From Zoogloea sp041914405 (GTDB lineage Bacteria; Pseudomonadota; Gammaproteobacteria; Burkholderiales; Rhodocyclaceae), in the NCBI RefSeq assembly GCF_041914405.1, contig NZ_JAYSDK010000010.1:62001-126000 (forward strand): DNA of 64,000 nt, read 5' to 3'. Position 1 is the first letter of the stretch. Every line of letters starts with the position of its first letter. This document shows, piece after piece, positions 35,841 to 43,770 of the stretch. Below the pieces are notes generated by a model. The model saw only the letters and a program-made list of their open reading frames with translations. It made no database searches and was not told the origin of the DNA. The translations under genes were made by a program, and so were the position numbers.

Positions 35841-36953
35841 TTACTGCACGGCCTCCCACTTACCGGCCTTGAACTGGTAGACGGTGACCGCGCCGTCCTT
35901 GATGTCGCCCTTGGCGTCGAAGGCCACGGTACCGATCACGCCGGGGAAATGCACCTTCGAGATGAAGGGGCCGTACTTGGCCGGGTCGGAACTGTTGGCT
36001 GCCTTCATCGCCTCGATGATCGCCGCAGTGGCGTCATAGGAATACGGCGCATAGATCTGCACGTCGGTGTTGAAGCGCTTCTTGAAGCGGGCGTTGAAGT
36101 CCTTGCCACCCGGCATCTTGTCCAGCGGGAGGCCAGGCTGGGTGCAGAAAGCGTTGGCACCGATCGCGTCGCCGGCCAGCTTGGCGATCTCGCCAGTGCA
36201 GCCGCCGTCGCCGGTGATGAACTTGGCGGTAATGCCGAGCTGCTTGATCTGCTTGAGCATCGGACCGCCCTGGGTATCCATGCCGCTATAAACGATCACG
36301 TCCGGATTCTGGGCCTTGATACGGGTCAGGATGGCCAGGAAGTCGGTGGCCTTGTCGCTGGTGAATTCACGCCCGGTCAGAGTACCGCCGGCGGCCTTGA
36401 CGGCCTTGTCCACCTCGTCGGCGAGGCCCTGGCCGTAGGCCGTGCGGTCGTCGATCAGGGCGATCCGCTTGCCCAGCTTGGTGGCGGCGTAGCGGCCGAT
36501 GGCCTGACCTTGCTGCACGTCATTGGCGATGGTGCGGAAAGCGCCCTTGAAGCCCTGCTGAGTCAGCTTGGGGTTGGTCGAGGCCGGCGACACCTGCGGC
36601 AGGCCGGCTTCGTTATAGATCCGCGAGGCGGGGATGGAGGCACCGGAATTAAGGTGGCCAATGACGCCCTTCACACCGCTGTCAGCCAAACGCTGAGCCA
36701 CCGTGGTGGCGGTCTTCGGATCGGCCTGGTCGTCCTCGGCCTGCACCTCGAACTTCACTTTCTTGCCGCCCAGGGTCACGCCCTTGGCGTTGTACTCCTC
36801 GATGGCCAGGCGCACGCCGTTCTCGATGTCCTTACCCAGGTGGGCCTGGGTGCCGGTCAGCGGCGCAGCGGTGCCGAGCTTGACGACTTCCTGGGCGTAG
36901 GCGCCAGATGCACCAAGACTGAGCACGGCGAGGGCGACAAGGGTGTGTTTCAT
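35841..36953 (-). CDS. Branched-chain amino acid binding protein, copy 1
   Basis: A 370-residue periplasmic type I binding protein (Peripla_BP_6, LivJ-like). A signal peptide (about 1-20, ending GAYA) precedes VVKLGTAAPLTGTQAHLGKD, the family's first strand. GVIGHLNSGASIPASRIYNEAG and LIDDRTAYGQGLADEV form the amino acid pocket. It delivers substrate to LivHM. It is paralogous to the next gene upstream, at roughly 55-65 per cent identity by eye. Confidence 0.95.
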   Translation of the reverse strand: MKHTLVALAVLSLGASGAYAQEVVKLGTAAPLTGTQAHLGKDIENGVRLAIEEYNAKGVTLGGKKVKFEVQAEDDQADPKTATTVAQRLADSGVKGVIGHLNSGASIPASRIYNEAGLPQVSPASTNPKLTQQGFKGAFRTIANDVQQGQAIGRYAATKLGKRIALIDDRTAYGQGLADEVDKAVKAAGGTLTGREFTSDKATDFLAILTRIKAQNPDVIVYSGMDTQGGPMLKQIKQLGITAKFITGDGGCTGEIAKLAGDAIGANAFCTQPGLPLDKMPGGKDFNARFKKRFNTDVQIYAPYSYDATAAIIEAMKAANSSDPAKYGPFISKVHFPGVIGTVAFDAKGDIKDGAVTVYQFKAGKWEAVQ

Positions 36954-37009
36954 GCGGGTTTCTCCTCTTATTTGTATGGTGTGCAAAAGCCAAGCAACTT
37001 CGGGGCCGT

Positions 37010-38134
37010 TCAGTTGCGGGGCTCCCACTGGCCGGCCTTGAACTGGTACAGGGACACGCCGCCTTCACGGCTGTCGCCATTGGCATCGAAACCAATGTTG
37101 CCGGTGACGCCCTTGAACGCGACTTTCTGCATCAGCGGCAGATAACGGGCGGGATCGGCCGAATTAGCAAGCTTCATGGCTTCGATCAGCGCGGTAGTGG
37201 CATCGTAGCTGTAGGGCGCATAAAGCTGCACCGGCACCTTGAAACGCGCCTTGAAACGCTCGTTGAACTGCTTGCCACCAGGCATCTTGTCCATCGGGAT
37301 ACCTGCCTTGGTGCAATACACGTCCTCGCTCATCGACGTACCGGCGATCTTGATCATCTCGGCGGTGCAAGCACCGTCGCCACCCAGGTATTTGGCGTTG
37401 ATGCCGAGTTGCTTCATCTGCTTCAGGAGCGGCGCCCCCTGGGCATCCATGCCACCGTAGAAGATCGCATCCGGCTGGGCAGCCTTCAGCTTTGTCAGGA
37501 TGGACGCAAAATCCGTGGCCTTGTCGGACGTGAACTCCCGCCCAACCGGCGCCAGGCTGCGGCGCTTGAGGCTGTCCACCACCGCATCAGCCAGCCCCTG
37601 GCCGTAGGCTGTGCGATCGTCGATGACGGCGATACGCTTGGCCTTCAGCACATCGGCCGCGAAGCCGACCATCGCCGCGCCCTGCTGGGTGTCGTTGGCG
37701 ATGACCCGGTAGGTCGTACGGTAGCGCTGCTGGGTGAGCTTGGGGCTGGTGGAAGACGGGGTGATCGCCGGGATGCCAGCTTGCTCGTAGATACGCGAGG
37801 CGGGGATCGACGCACCGGAGGTGACGTGCCCGACCACCCCCTTCACCCCCGCATCGGCGAGGCGCTGGGCCACCGTGGTCGCGGTACGCGGATCGCCCTG
37901 GTCGTCCTCGGAAAGCAGCTCGAAACGCACCTTCTGCCCGCCGAGCACCACGCCCTTCGCGTTGGCGTCGTCGAGCGCCAACTGGGCACCGTATTGCTCA
38001 TCCTTACCCACATGGGCGATCGGCCCGGTCAGCGGTCCGGCAAAGCCGATCTTCACGACCGTGTCGGCCCAAGCCAACGTGCCGGCGGACATCGTCAGGC
38101 CAGCCAGGACCAGCATCATCGCGTTCCGTTTCAA
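37010..38134 (-). CDS. Branched-chain amino acid binding protein, copy 2
   Basis: A 374-residue LivJ-like periplasmic binding protein, first gene of the liv operon. Shared blocks with copy 1 are TATTVAQRLADAGVKGVVGH, IDDRTAYGQGLADAV, REFTSDKATDF and QLYAPYSYDATTALIEAMK. The start TTG at 38134 is preferred because GGAGG lies eight bases upstream and it yields a compact signal peptide ending LAWA. An ATG at 38161 would give nine more residues without a ribosome site. Two binders for one permease suggest a wider amino acid range. Confidence 0.94.
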   Translation of the reverse strand: MKRNAMMLVLAGLTMSAGTLAWADTVVKIGFAGPLTGPIAHVGKDEQYGAQLALDDANAKGVVLGGQKVRFELLSEDDQGDPRTATTVAQRLADAGVKGVVGHVTSGASIPASRIYEQAGIPAITPSSTSPKLTQQRYRTTYRVIANDTQQGAAMVGFAADVLKAKRIAVIDDRTAYGQGLADAVVDSLKRRSLAPVGREFTSDKATDFASILTKLKAAQPDAIFYGGMDAQGAPLLKQMKQLGINAKYLGGDGACTAEMIKIAGTSMSEDVYCTKAGIPMDKMPGGKQFNERFKARFKVPVQLYAPYSYDATTALIEAMKLANSADPARYLPLMQKVAFKGVTGNIGFDANGDSREGGVSLYQFKAGQWEPRN

Positions 38135-38254
38135 CAGTCCATCCTCCGCCAAGTGCTTCATGCCAGAATTGCCCGGTAACCCCCGGCCGTATTGGGGAGG
38201 ATTGTAACCAAGCCCGGCCGCTTTGACCGGAAACGGGCAGATATGGAGCCCCTG

Positions 38255-38737
38255 ATGCGCCAACTGATCGCCCTCTTGCTCGGCGCCCTGGCTGCCCTCG
38301 GCCTGGCCGGCTGCGACGCCACGAACATGAAAGACCTCAAACCCGGCATGTCCACCGGCTACGACGTGCGGGCCAAGCTCGGCCAGCCCGGCATCGAGTG
38401 GCGCAACGAGGACGGCAGCGTGACCTGGGAATACACCCGCCAGCCCGAAGGCACCGAGTGCTTCATGGCCACCATCGGCCCAGACAACATCCTGCGCAGC
38501 CTGGAAAACGTACTGACCCCGGAGAACTTCGCCCGCGTGCAGCCCGGTTGGACCCGCGACCAGGTCCGCCGCCTGCTCGGCAAACCGCGCAGCATCCAGA
38601 AATTCGCGCTGAAAAAGGAGGAAGTGTGGGACTGGCGCCTGCCGCCGGAATTCAACGCTGCCATTTTCTTTAACATCCATTTCAACGAGAACGGCGTCGT
38701 GACGGGCACCAGTCGCAGCACTGAAGTACGGGGATAA
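38255..38737 (+). CDS. BamE/SmpA-like lipoprotein with two repeats
   Basis: A 160-residue lipoprotein. The signal peptide ends in the lipobox LAGC with Cys20. Two BamE-like modules follow: LKPGMSTGYDVRAKLGQP with WEYTR, and VQPGWTRDQVRRLLGKP with VWDWRL. BamE itself has one such module and assists outer-membrane beta-barrel assembly. The duplicated layout suggests a separate outer-membrane lipoprotein. The ATG at 38255 follows GGAG; an ATG at 38243 is an alternative. Divergent from the liv operon. Confidence 0.85.
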   Translation: MRQLIALLLGALAALGLAGCDATNMKDLKPGMSTGYDVRAKLGQPGIEWRNEDGSVTWEYTRQPEGTECFMATIGPDNILRSLENVLTPENFARVQPGWTRDQVRRLLGKPRSIQKFALKKEEVWDWRLPPEFNAAIFFNIHFNENGVVTGTSRSTEVRG

Positions 38738-38795
38738 TTGAGAAAACCACTCAAGAAACACGGCTTTTGTCAAAAAGTCCGACAGCATGTGAAGT

Positions 38796-38822
38796 TAGAC
38801 CTTCAGCATTGCCCGCCGGATC
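38796..38822 (+). promoter_or_regulatory. Possible sigma-28 promoter for the PAS receptor
   Basis: TAGA, a 15-base spacer and GCCGGATC resemble TAAA-N15-GCCGATAA. It lies 40 bases before the chemotaxis gene; the match is weaker than at 13802. Confidence 0.35.
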
Positions 38823-38861
38823 CGTTATATAAGCGCACTGTCCCTGCCCCCGGAGCCCAGC

Positions 38862-40688
38862 GTGCGCAACAACCAGCCAGTCACCCAGACCGAGTACGCC
38901 ATCCCCGATGGTGCGGCGATCATCAGCCGCACCGACCGGGAGGGCAAGATCACCGACTGCAATGACGAATTCGTCGCTGCCAGCGGTTTCACCTACGATG
39001 AACTCATCGGCCAGCCCCACAACGTCGTCCGCCACCCCGACATGCCGTCGGAAGCGTACCGCGATATGTGGGACACCCTATCCCGCGGCCGCCCGTGGAG
39101 TGGCATCGTCAAGAACCGCCGCAAGAACGGGGACTTCTACTGGGTGAAGGCCACCGCCACACCGCTTGCGGACGGCTCCGGCTACATGTCCGTGCGGATC
39201 AAGGCCACCCGCAGCGAAATCAGTGGCGCGGAAGCCCTTTACGCCCAGATGCGGCGCGATGCGTCGATCCGCCTGCAGGAAGGCCAGTTGGCCCCCCGCG
39301 GTCTTGCCGCGCTGGCCCAGCGGATCGTGCCGACAATCGGCATCAGCACCCGAATTTACCTGCTCGCCGCCTTCCTGGCAGCCCTCGGCGCCGGCTTCGG
39401 CAGCCTCGGGCTGCACAACGCGGCCGAGGCCCGCGATGCACTGAAGAGCAGCCAGGCCGCCCATGCCGAAATCGCCCAGCAGGTCGCGGCCTTGCGCACG
39501 CAGGTGCAGGGCAGTGGCAACCCGGAAGCGGGCGGACTGGAGCAGCTCGGCACCACGTTGCGCCGTCAGGAAGCTGCCGCCCAGGAGGAATACACCCGCG
39601 CCGAAGCCCGCTATCAGGGCTTTTTGCAGCTCTTCCTCGGCCTCGGGACCGTCGGGCTGATCACCGCGGTACTCGCCAGCCTGCTGATGACCCGCCGCCT
39701 GCGCCAGTCCGTCGCAGCCGGCAAGAGCGTCGCCGAAGCGATCGCCAGCGGCAACCTGCTCCACCCCCTGCCCCACGCCGGCAACGACGAGTTGGGCGCA
39801 CTGATCGTCCACATGGCGGTCATGCGTAACAACCTGCATGAACTGATCGCCTCGATCCGCAACCAGGTCACCTCACTGCTCGCCAACGCCCGCCAGCTCA
39901 GCCAGACCGCCAGCGACACCCACCAGCTGGCCGAGGAGCAGTCCGAATCAGCCTCGGCGATGGCCGCCGCGGTCGAGGAGCTGTCGGTATCCATCGACCA
40001 CATCAGCGACCACGCCCGTGAATCGCGGGAGCTCTCGGAAGGCTCCGGCAGCCAGGCCAGCAGCAGTGCCAAAGTCATTTCGGCGGCGGCTGGCGAAATG
40101 CGTGCGATCGCCGAATCGGTGAACGAGTCGGCCAATTCGGTGCGGGATCTCGAAAGCCTGTCCGGCGACATCTCGATGATCGTCGGCGTCATCCGCGACA
40201 TCGCCGACCAGACCAACCTGCTCGCCCTCAATGCCGCCATCGAGGCCGCCCGCGCCGGCGAATCGGGGCGCGGCTTCGCGGTGGTGGCAGACGAAGTACG
40301 CAAGCTGGCCGAGCGCACGGCCAATTCCACCGCCGAGATCACCACGATGATCGAGCGCATCCAGAGCGCCACCCGTGGTGCAGCCGACGATATGGAGGCC
40401 GGCGTCACCCGGGTCGCCCGCGGCGTCTCGCTTGCCGACGAGGCCGGCTCCACGGTTGGCAGCATCCAGGACAGCACCCAGAAGGTGCTCGCCTCGGTAG
40501 CGGGCATCACACTGGGCCTGGAAGAACAATCGACAGCGGCGCGGGACATCGCGCAGCGAGTCGAACGCATCGCCGGCGCCTCCGAATCCAACGCTGCCAG
40601 CGCCGCCACACTGACCCGTGCGGCAGGCGAACTGGCCGAGCTGTCCCGTCAGCTGGAAGCCGTATCTGGACGCTTCCGTATCGCATGA
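38862..40688 (+). CDS. PAS-containing methyl-accepting chemotaxis protein (Aer-like)
   Basis: A 608-residue receptor. A cytoplasmic PAS domain (about 12-115) has CNDEFVAASGFTYDELIGQPHNVVRHPDMP, the Aer-type FAD/redox-sensing signature. Helix 1 is at about 165-184 and helix 2 at about 248-272, with a short exposed loop between, then HAMP and the signalling domain. The tip ALNAAIEAARAGE is intact. It probably steers movement by redox state or oxygen. Translation starts with GTG at 38862 after CGGAG. Confidence 0.93.
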   Translation: MRNNQPVTQTEYAIPDGAAIISRTDREGKITDCNDEFVAASGFTYDELIGQPHNVVRHPDMPSEAYRDMWDTLSRGRPWSGIVKNRRKNGDFYWVKATATPLADGSGYMSVRIKATRSEISGAEALYAQMRRDASIRLQEGQLAPRGLAALAQRIVPTIGISTRIYLLAAFLAALGAGFGSLGLHNAAEARDALKSSQAAHAEIAQQVAALRTQVQGSGNPEAGGLEQLGTTLRRQEAAAQEEYTRAEARYQGFLQLFLGLGTVGLITAVLASLLMTRRLRQSVAAGKSVAEAIASGNLLHPLPHAGNDELGALIVHMAVMRNNLHELIASIRNQVTSLLANARQLSQTASDTHQLAEEQSESASAMAAAVEELSVSIDHISDHARESRELSEGSGSQASSSAKVISAAAGEMRAIAESVNESANSVRDLESLSGDISMIVGVIRDIADQTNLLALNAAIEAARAGESGRGFAVVADEVRKLAERTANSTAEITTMIERIQSATRGAADDMEAGVTRVARGVSLADEAGSTVGSIQDSTQKVLASVAGITLGLEEQSTAARDIAQRVERIAGASESNAASAATLTRAAGELAELSRQLEAVSGRFRIA

Positions 40689-40695
40689 TGCAGCG

Positions 40696-40731
40696 CAGGT
40701 GCTCCAGCGTGCACATTGCATGGAGCACCTG
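40696..40731. other. Perfect 11-bp inverted repeat upstream of aldehyde dehydrogenase
   Basis: CAGGTGCTCCA (40696-40706) is repeated inverted at 40721-40731 around a 14-base centre holding two TGCA words. No T-run follows. It is either the 3' hairpin of the receptor gene or an enhancer-binding site 115-150 bases upstream of a sigma-54 promoter. Confidence 0.55.
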
Positions 40732-40846
40732 TATCAAATCTGGACACTTCATCAACACCCACATCGCACTGCACAATAAATAGACAATCCGGTCAAGGTA
40801 CTGATAAACAAGACATTTGAGTTCATAACCTGGTCTGATTGCGTAC

Positions 40847-40862
40847 TGGCATGCCCCCTGCT
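40847..40862 (+). promoter_or_regulatory. Sigma-54 promoter of aldehyde dehydrogenase
   Basis: TGGCATGCCCCCTGCT matches TGGCACG-N4-TTGCT with two mismatches and exact spacing, 58 bases before the start codon. Confidence 0.8.
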
Positions 40863-40919
40863 GAATAAGGTTCAGCGCTGCACGAAGCGTTTTCGAACCG
40901 ACACCTGGAGGAGATACCC

Positions 40920-42440
40920 ATGCTGTACGCACTGCCCGGCTCTGCCGACGCCAAAGTCCAATACAAGTCCAAGTACGACAACTTCATCGGCGGCAAGTGG
41001 GTCGCTCCGGTCAAGGGCGAGTACTTCGACGTCATCACCCCGATCACCGGCAAGCCCTACACCCAGGCTGCCCGCTCTGGCGCCGAAGACGTCGAGCTGG
41101 CCCTCGACGCTGCTCACGCCGCCGCCGACAAGTTCGGCCGCACCCCAGCTGCCGAGCGTGCCAACCTGCTGCTGAAGATCGCCGACCGCCTCGAAGCCAA
41201 CATCGAGAAGCTGGCTTACGCCGAAACCGTTGATAACGGCAAGGCCATCCGCGAAACCCTGAACGCCGACATCCCGCTGGCTGTCGACCATTTCCGCTAC
41301 TTCGCCGGTTGCCTGCGCGCTCAGGAAGGTGGCATCTCCGAGATCGACGAAAACACCGTCGCCTACCACTTCCATGAGCCCCTGGGCGTCGTCGGCCAGA
41401 TCATCCCCTGGAACTTCCCGATCCTGATGGCCGCCTGGAAGCTGGCTCCCGCCATCGGCGCCGGCAACTGCGTGGTCCTGAAGCCGGCCGAGTCGACCCC
41501 GATCTCCATCCTGATCCTGACCGAGCTGATCGCCGACCTGCTGCCGCCGGGCGTGCTGAACATCGTCAACGGCTACGGCCGCGAAGCCGGCATGCCGCTG
41601 GCCACCAGCCGCCGCATCGCCAAGATTGCCTTCACCGGCTCCACCGCCACCGGCCGCGTGATCGCCCAGGCCGCTGCCACCAGCCTGATTCCCGCCACCC
41701 TGGAACTGGGCGGCAAGTCCCCCAACATCTTCTTCGAAGACATCATGGCGGCCGACGACGCCTTCCTCGACAAGGCTGTCGAAGGCATGGTGCTGTTCGC
41801 CTTCAACCAGGGCGAAGTGTGCACCTGCCCGTCCCGCGCGCTGATCCAGGAGTCGATCTACGACCGCTTCATGGAAAAGGTGCTGGCCCGCGTCAAGGCC
41901 ATCAAGCAGCTCAGCCCGCTTGACACCGACAGCATGATGGGCGCCCAGGCCTCCCAGGACCAGCTGAACAAGATCATGTCCTACATGGAAATCGGTCGCC
42001 AGGAAGGCGCCGAGTGCCTGGTCGGCGGCGATCGCACCCACATGAACGGTGACCTGGCCGGCGGCTACTACATCCAGCCGACCCTCTTCAAGGGCCACAA
42101 CAAGATGCGCGTGTTCCAGGAAGAGATCTTCGGACCGGTGCTGGCCGTGACCACCTTCAAGGACGAAGCCGAAGCCCTCGAAATCGCCAACGACACCCCC
42201 TACGGTCTCGGCGCCGGTGTGTGGAGCCGCGACGGCAGCCGTGCCTACCGCATGGGCCGCAACATCAAGGCCGGTCGCGTATGGACCAACTGCTACCACG
42301 CCTACCCGGCCCACGCCACCTTCGGCGGCTACAAGGAATCCGGCATCGGCCGCGAAACCCACAAGATGATGCTTGACCACTATCAGCAGACCAAGAACCT
42401 GCTGGTCAGCTACAGCCCGAACGCGCTGGGCTTCTTCTGA
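40920..42440 (+). CDS. NAD-dependent aldehyde dehydrogenase (AcoD/ExaC-type)
   Basis: A 506-residue class I aldehyde dehydrogenase. Catalytic Cys301 lies in GEVCTCPSR and Glu in LELGGKSPN. The NAD site is FTGSTATGR, and PWNFPILMAAWKLAPAIGAGN holds the catalytic Asn. The close fit to the AcoD/ExaC group suggests acetaldehyde oxidation in ethanol or acetoin use. GGAGGAG precedes the ATG. A sigma-54 promoter means an activator such as an AcoR-type protein is required; none is encoded here. A strong terminator separates it from DUF779. Confidence 0.95.
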   Translation: MLYALPGSADAKVQYKSKYDNFIGGKWVAPVKGEYFDVITPITGKPYTQAARSGAEDVELALDAAHAAADKFGRTPAAERANLLLKIADRLEANIEKLAYAETVDNGKAIRETLNADIPLAVDHFRYFAGCLRAQEGGISEIDENTVAYHFHEPLGVVGQIIPWNFPILMAAWKLAPAIGAGNCVVLKPAESTPISILILTELIADLLPPGVLNIVNGYGREAGMPLATSRRIAKIAFTGSTATGRVIAQAAATSLIPATLELGGKSPNIFFEDIMAADDAFLDKAVEGMVLFAFNQGEVCTCPSRALIQESIYDRFMEKVLARVKAIKQLSPLDTDSMMGAQASQDQLNKIMSYMEIGRQEGAECLVGGDRTHMNGDLAGGYYIQPTLFKGHNKMRVFQEEIFGPVLAVTTFKDEAEALEIANDTPYGLGAGVWSRDGSRAYRMGRNIKAGRVWTNCYHAYPAHATFGGYKESGIGRETHKMMLDHYQQTKNLLVSYSPNALGFF

Positions 42441-42471
42441 TCCAAGAGCTTCACGAGTAAGGCAAGGTGTT

Positions 42472-42502
42472 ACGGGGCGAGTCTCTCGCCCCGTTTTTTT
42501 TC
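42472..42502 (+). terminator. Strong intrinsic terminator between ALDH and DUF779
   Basis: ACGGGGCGAG pairs perfectly with CTCGCCCCGT around TCT, followed by eight T. It stands before a gene that normally belongs to the same operon, so it may lower rather than abolish read-through. Confidence 0.9.
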
Positions 42503-42522
42503 GCCCTGAGGAAAGCACGAAC

Positions 42523-42891
42523 ATGACCGAACGCATCGTGGCCACCGACGCGGCCAATCAATACATCGACGAACTGCGCGCCGAGCACGGCCCGCTGATG
42601 TTCCTGCTGTCCGGTGGCTGCTGCGACGGCAGCGTACCCAACTGCTACAAGGTCGGTGAGGTGCTTCCCGGCCAGACCATGCTCAAGCTGGGCACGATCA
42701 ATGGCGCGGATTTCTACCTGGGGCACCAGGAATTCCAGTACTACGAGAACAGCCAGCTGATTCTCGACGTTAAGCCTGGCAACGGCGGCGACTTCTCGCT
42801 CGATTGCGGCCGGGGCAAGGCCTTCTTCACCCACTCCCGCCCGTTCACCGACGATGAGCTGCCCAGCGTCCGCCCCGTCAGCGCGGGCTGA
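42523..42891 (+). CDS. DUF779 protein, aldehyde dehydrogenase partner
   Basis: A 122-residue DUF779 protein. The hallmark SGGCCDGSVPNC supplies three Cys for a likely metal site, followed by GADFYLGHQEFQYYENSQL. DUF779 genes are very often adjacent to acetaldehyde-type aldehyde dehydrogenases in Proteobacteria and Actinobacteria, but their function is unproven. TGAGGAAAG precedes the ATG at 42523. It lies 20 bases behind the terminator. Confidence 0.92.
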   Translation: MTERIVATDAANQYIDELRAEHGPLMFLLSGGCCDGSVPNCYKVGEVLPGQTMLKLGTINGADFYLGHQEFQYYENSQLILDVKPGNGGDFSLDCGRGKAFFTHSRPFTDDELPSVRPVSAG

Positions 42892-42900
42892 AAACGGGAC

Positions 42901-42929
42901 AAAAAAAGCGCCCCCGCCAGCGGGAGCGC
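42901..42929 (-). terminator. Intrinsic terminator of the TolQ/DUF2149 operon
   Basis: On the minus strand a nine-base GC stem with one G-U pair is followed by seven T. Confidence 0.8.
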
Positions 42930-42942
42930 GCAGATCAGCGGA

Positions 42943-43257
42943 TCATTCCGGAACGTAGACCAGCGAACCATCCGGCATCCGGTAGGCAATGCCGGCCTTG
43001 ACGCCCTGGCCGGCCGACGCCGCCGCGCCGTCGCCGCGGAAACGCTCGATCTTCTTCCCGTTCTTGACGACGATCTCCATGTCCGGCGTGCCGGCATCGC
43101 GGATCACCGTCACCTGCCCGGCATCGAAGACGTTCACCGGGCTGCGCGCCACGGCCAGCAGCAGCGCAGCGACCAGCACCAAGAAGACATCTACCAGGTT
43201 GATCACAGACAGCAGCGGATCGTCGTCTTCGCCGGCATCGTGCAGACGCCATTTCAT
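42943..43257 (-). CDS. DUF2149 protein, ExbD/TolR-like
   Basis: A 104-residue protein with one membrane helix (about 17-37) and a small periplasmic domain. The helix reads INLVDVFLVLVAALL, and Asp23 matches the proton-carrying Asp in the ExbD/TolR helix (consensus PLIDVMLVLL). The periplasmic part includes GQVTVIRDAGTPDMEIVVKNG, a beta pattern like TolR. It overlaps the TolQ-like gene by four bases (ATGA). It is probably the second stator-like subunit of a proton-driven complex; this role is inferred from the motif and operon. Confidence 0.85.
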   Translation of the reverse strand: MKWRLHDAGEDDDPLLSVINLVDVFLVLVAALLLAVARSPVNVFDAGQVTVIRDAGTPDMEIVVKNGKKIERFRGDGAAASAGQGVKAGIAYRMPDGSLVYVPE

Positions 43258-43766
43258 CGCGCAGCCTCCAGGCTCGCAGGGCAGGCCGCCGGCAAGCCCT
43301 TCTCGACGGCCAGCAGATCCGTCGCATACCAGCGCCGCCGCACGCTGTGCGCCCAGAAGGTGAGCGCCGCCGCAATGAGCGCCAGGATCACCGCCGAGAA
43401 AGCCACCATCAGGCTGTGCGACACATCGGCCAGCTGACCGTCGCCAAGGGCCTTGAGGGCCGGCCCCATCGGGATCATCGTCGCCACCAGGCCCAGCATC
43501 GGCGCCACCCGCGTGGCGATGCGGGAGACTTCCAGACGCTGGCTGGCCACCGCCTCCAGCTCGGCAATGTCGAGCGCAGGATTGGCCCGGTGCAATTCGA
43601 CCAGCTCGAAGCCGGCATCCACGCCGAGCCGCCGCTGCCAGGCCTGCCACAGGAAGGCCCCGCAGGCGTGGAAGGCGTACAGGAACAGCACCGCAATGGC
43701 GAGCAGTACCGGCGCCAGGAAGAGCTGGCTGGCGTCGTACATCAGGATTTCGAGATTGGCATTCAT
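43254..43766 (-). CDS. MotA/TolQ/ExbB-family proton channel protein
   Basis: A 170-residue membrane protein with helices at about 13-36, 83-101 and 117-138. The segment TRVAPMLGLVATMIPMGPALKAL matches the TolQ/ExbB core (TAPxLGLLGTVxG), and VAFSAVILALIAAALTFW forms the third helix. It is shorter than TolQ or ExbB (about 230). TolQ-like subunits form a pentamer around a TolR/ExbD dimer to convert the proton gradient to force. It lies between the Sel1 gene (four-base gap) and DUF2149 (overlap). Confidence 0.87.
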   Translation of the reverse strand: MNANLEILMYDASQLFLAPVLLAIAVLFLYAFHACGAFLWQAWQRRLGVDAGFELVELHRANPALDIAELEAVASQRLEVSRIATRVAPMLGLVATMIPMGPALKALGDGQLADVSHSLMVAFSAVILALIAAALTFWAHSVRRRWYATDLLAVEKGLPAACPASLEAAR

Positions 43767-43770
43767 CGTT

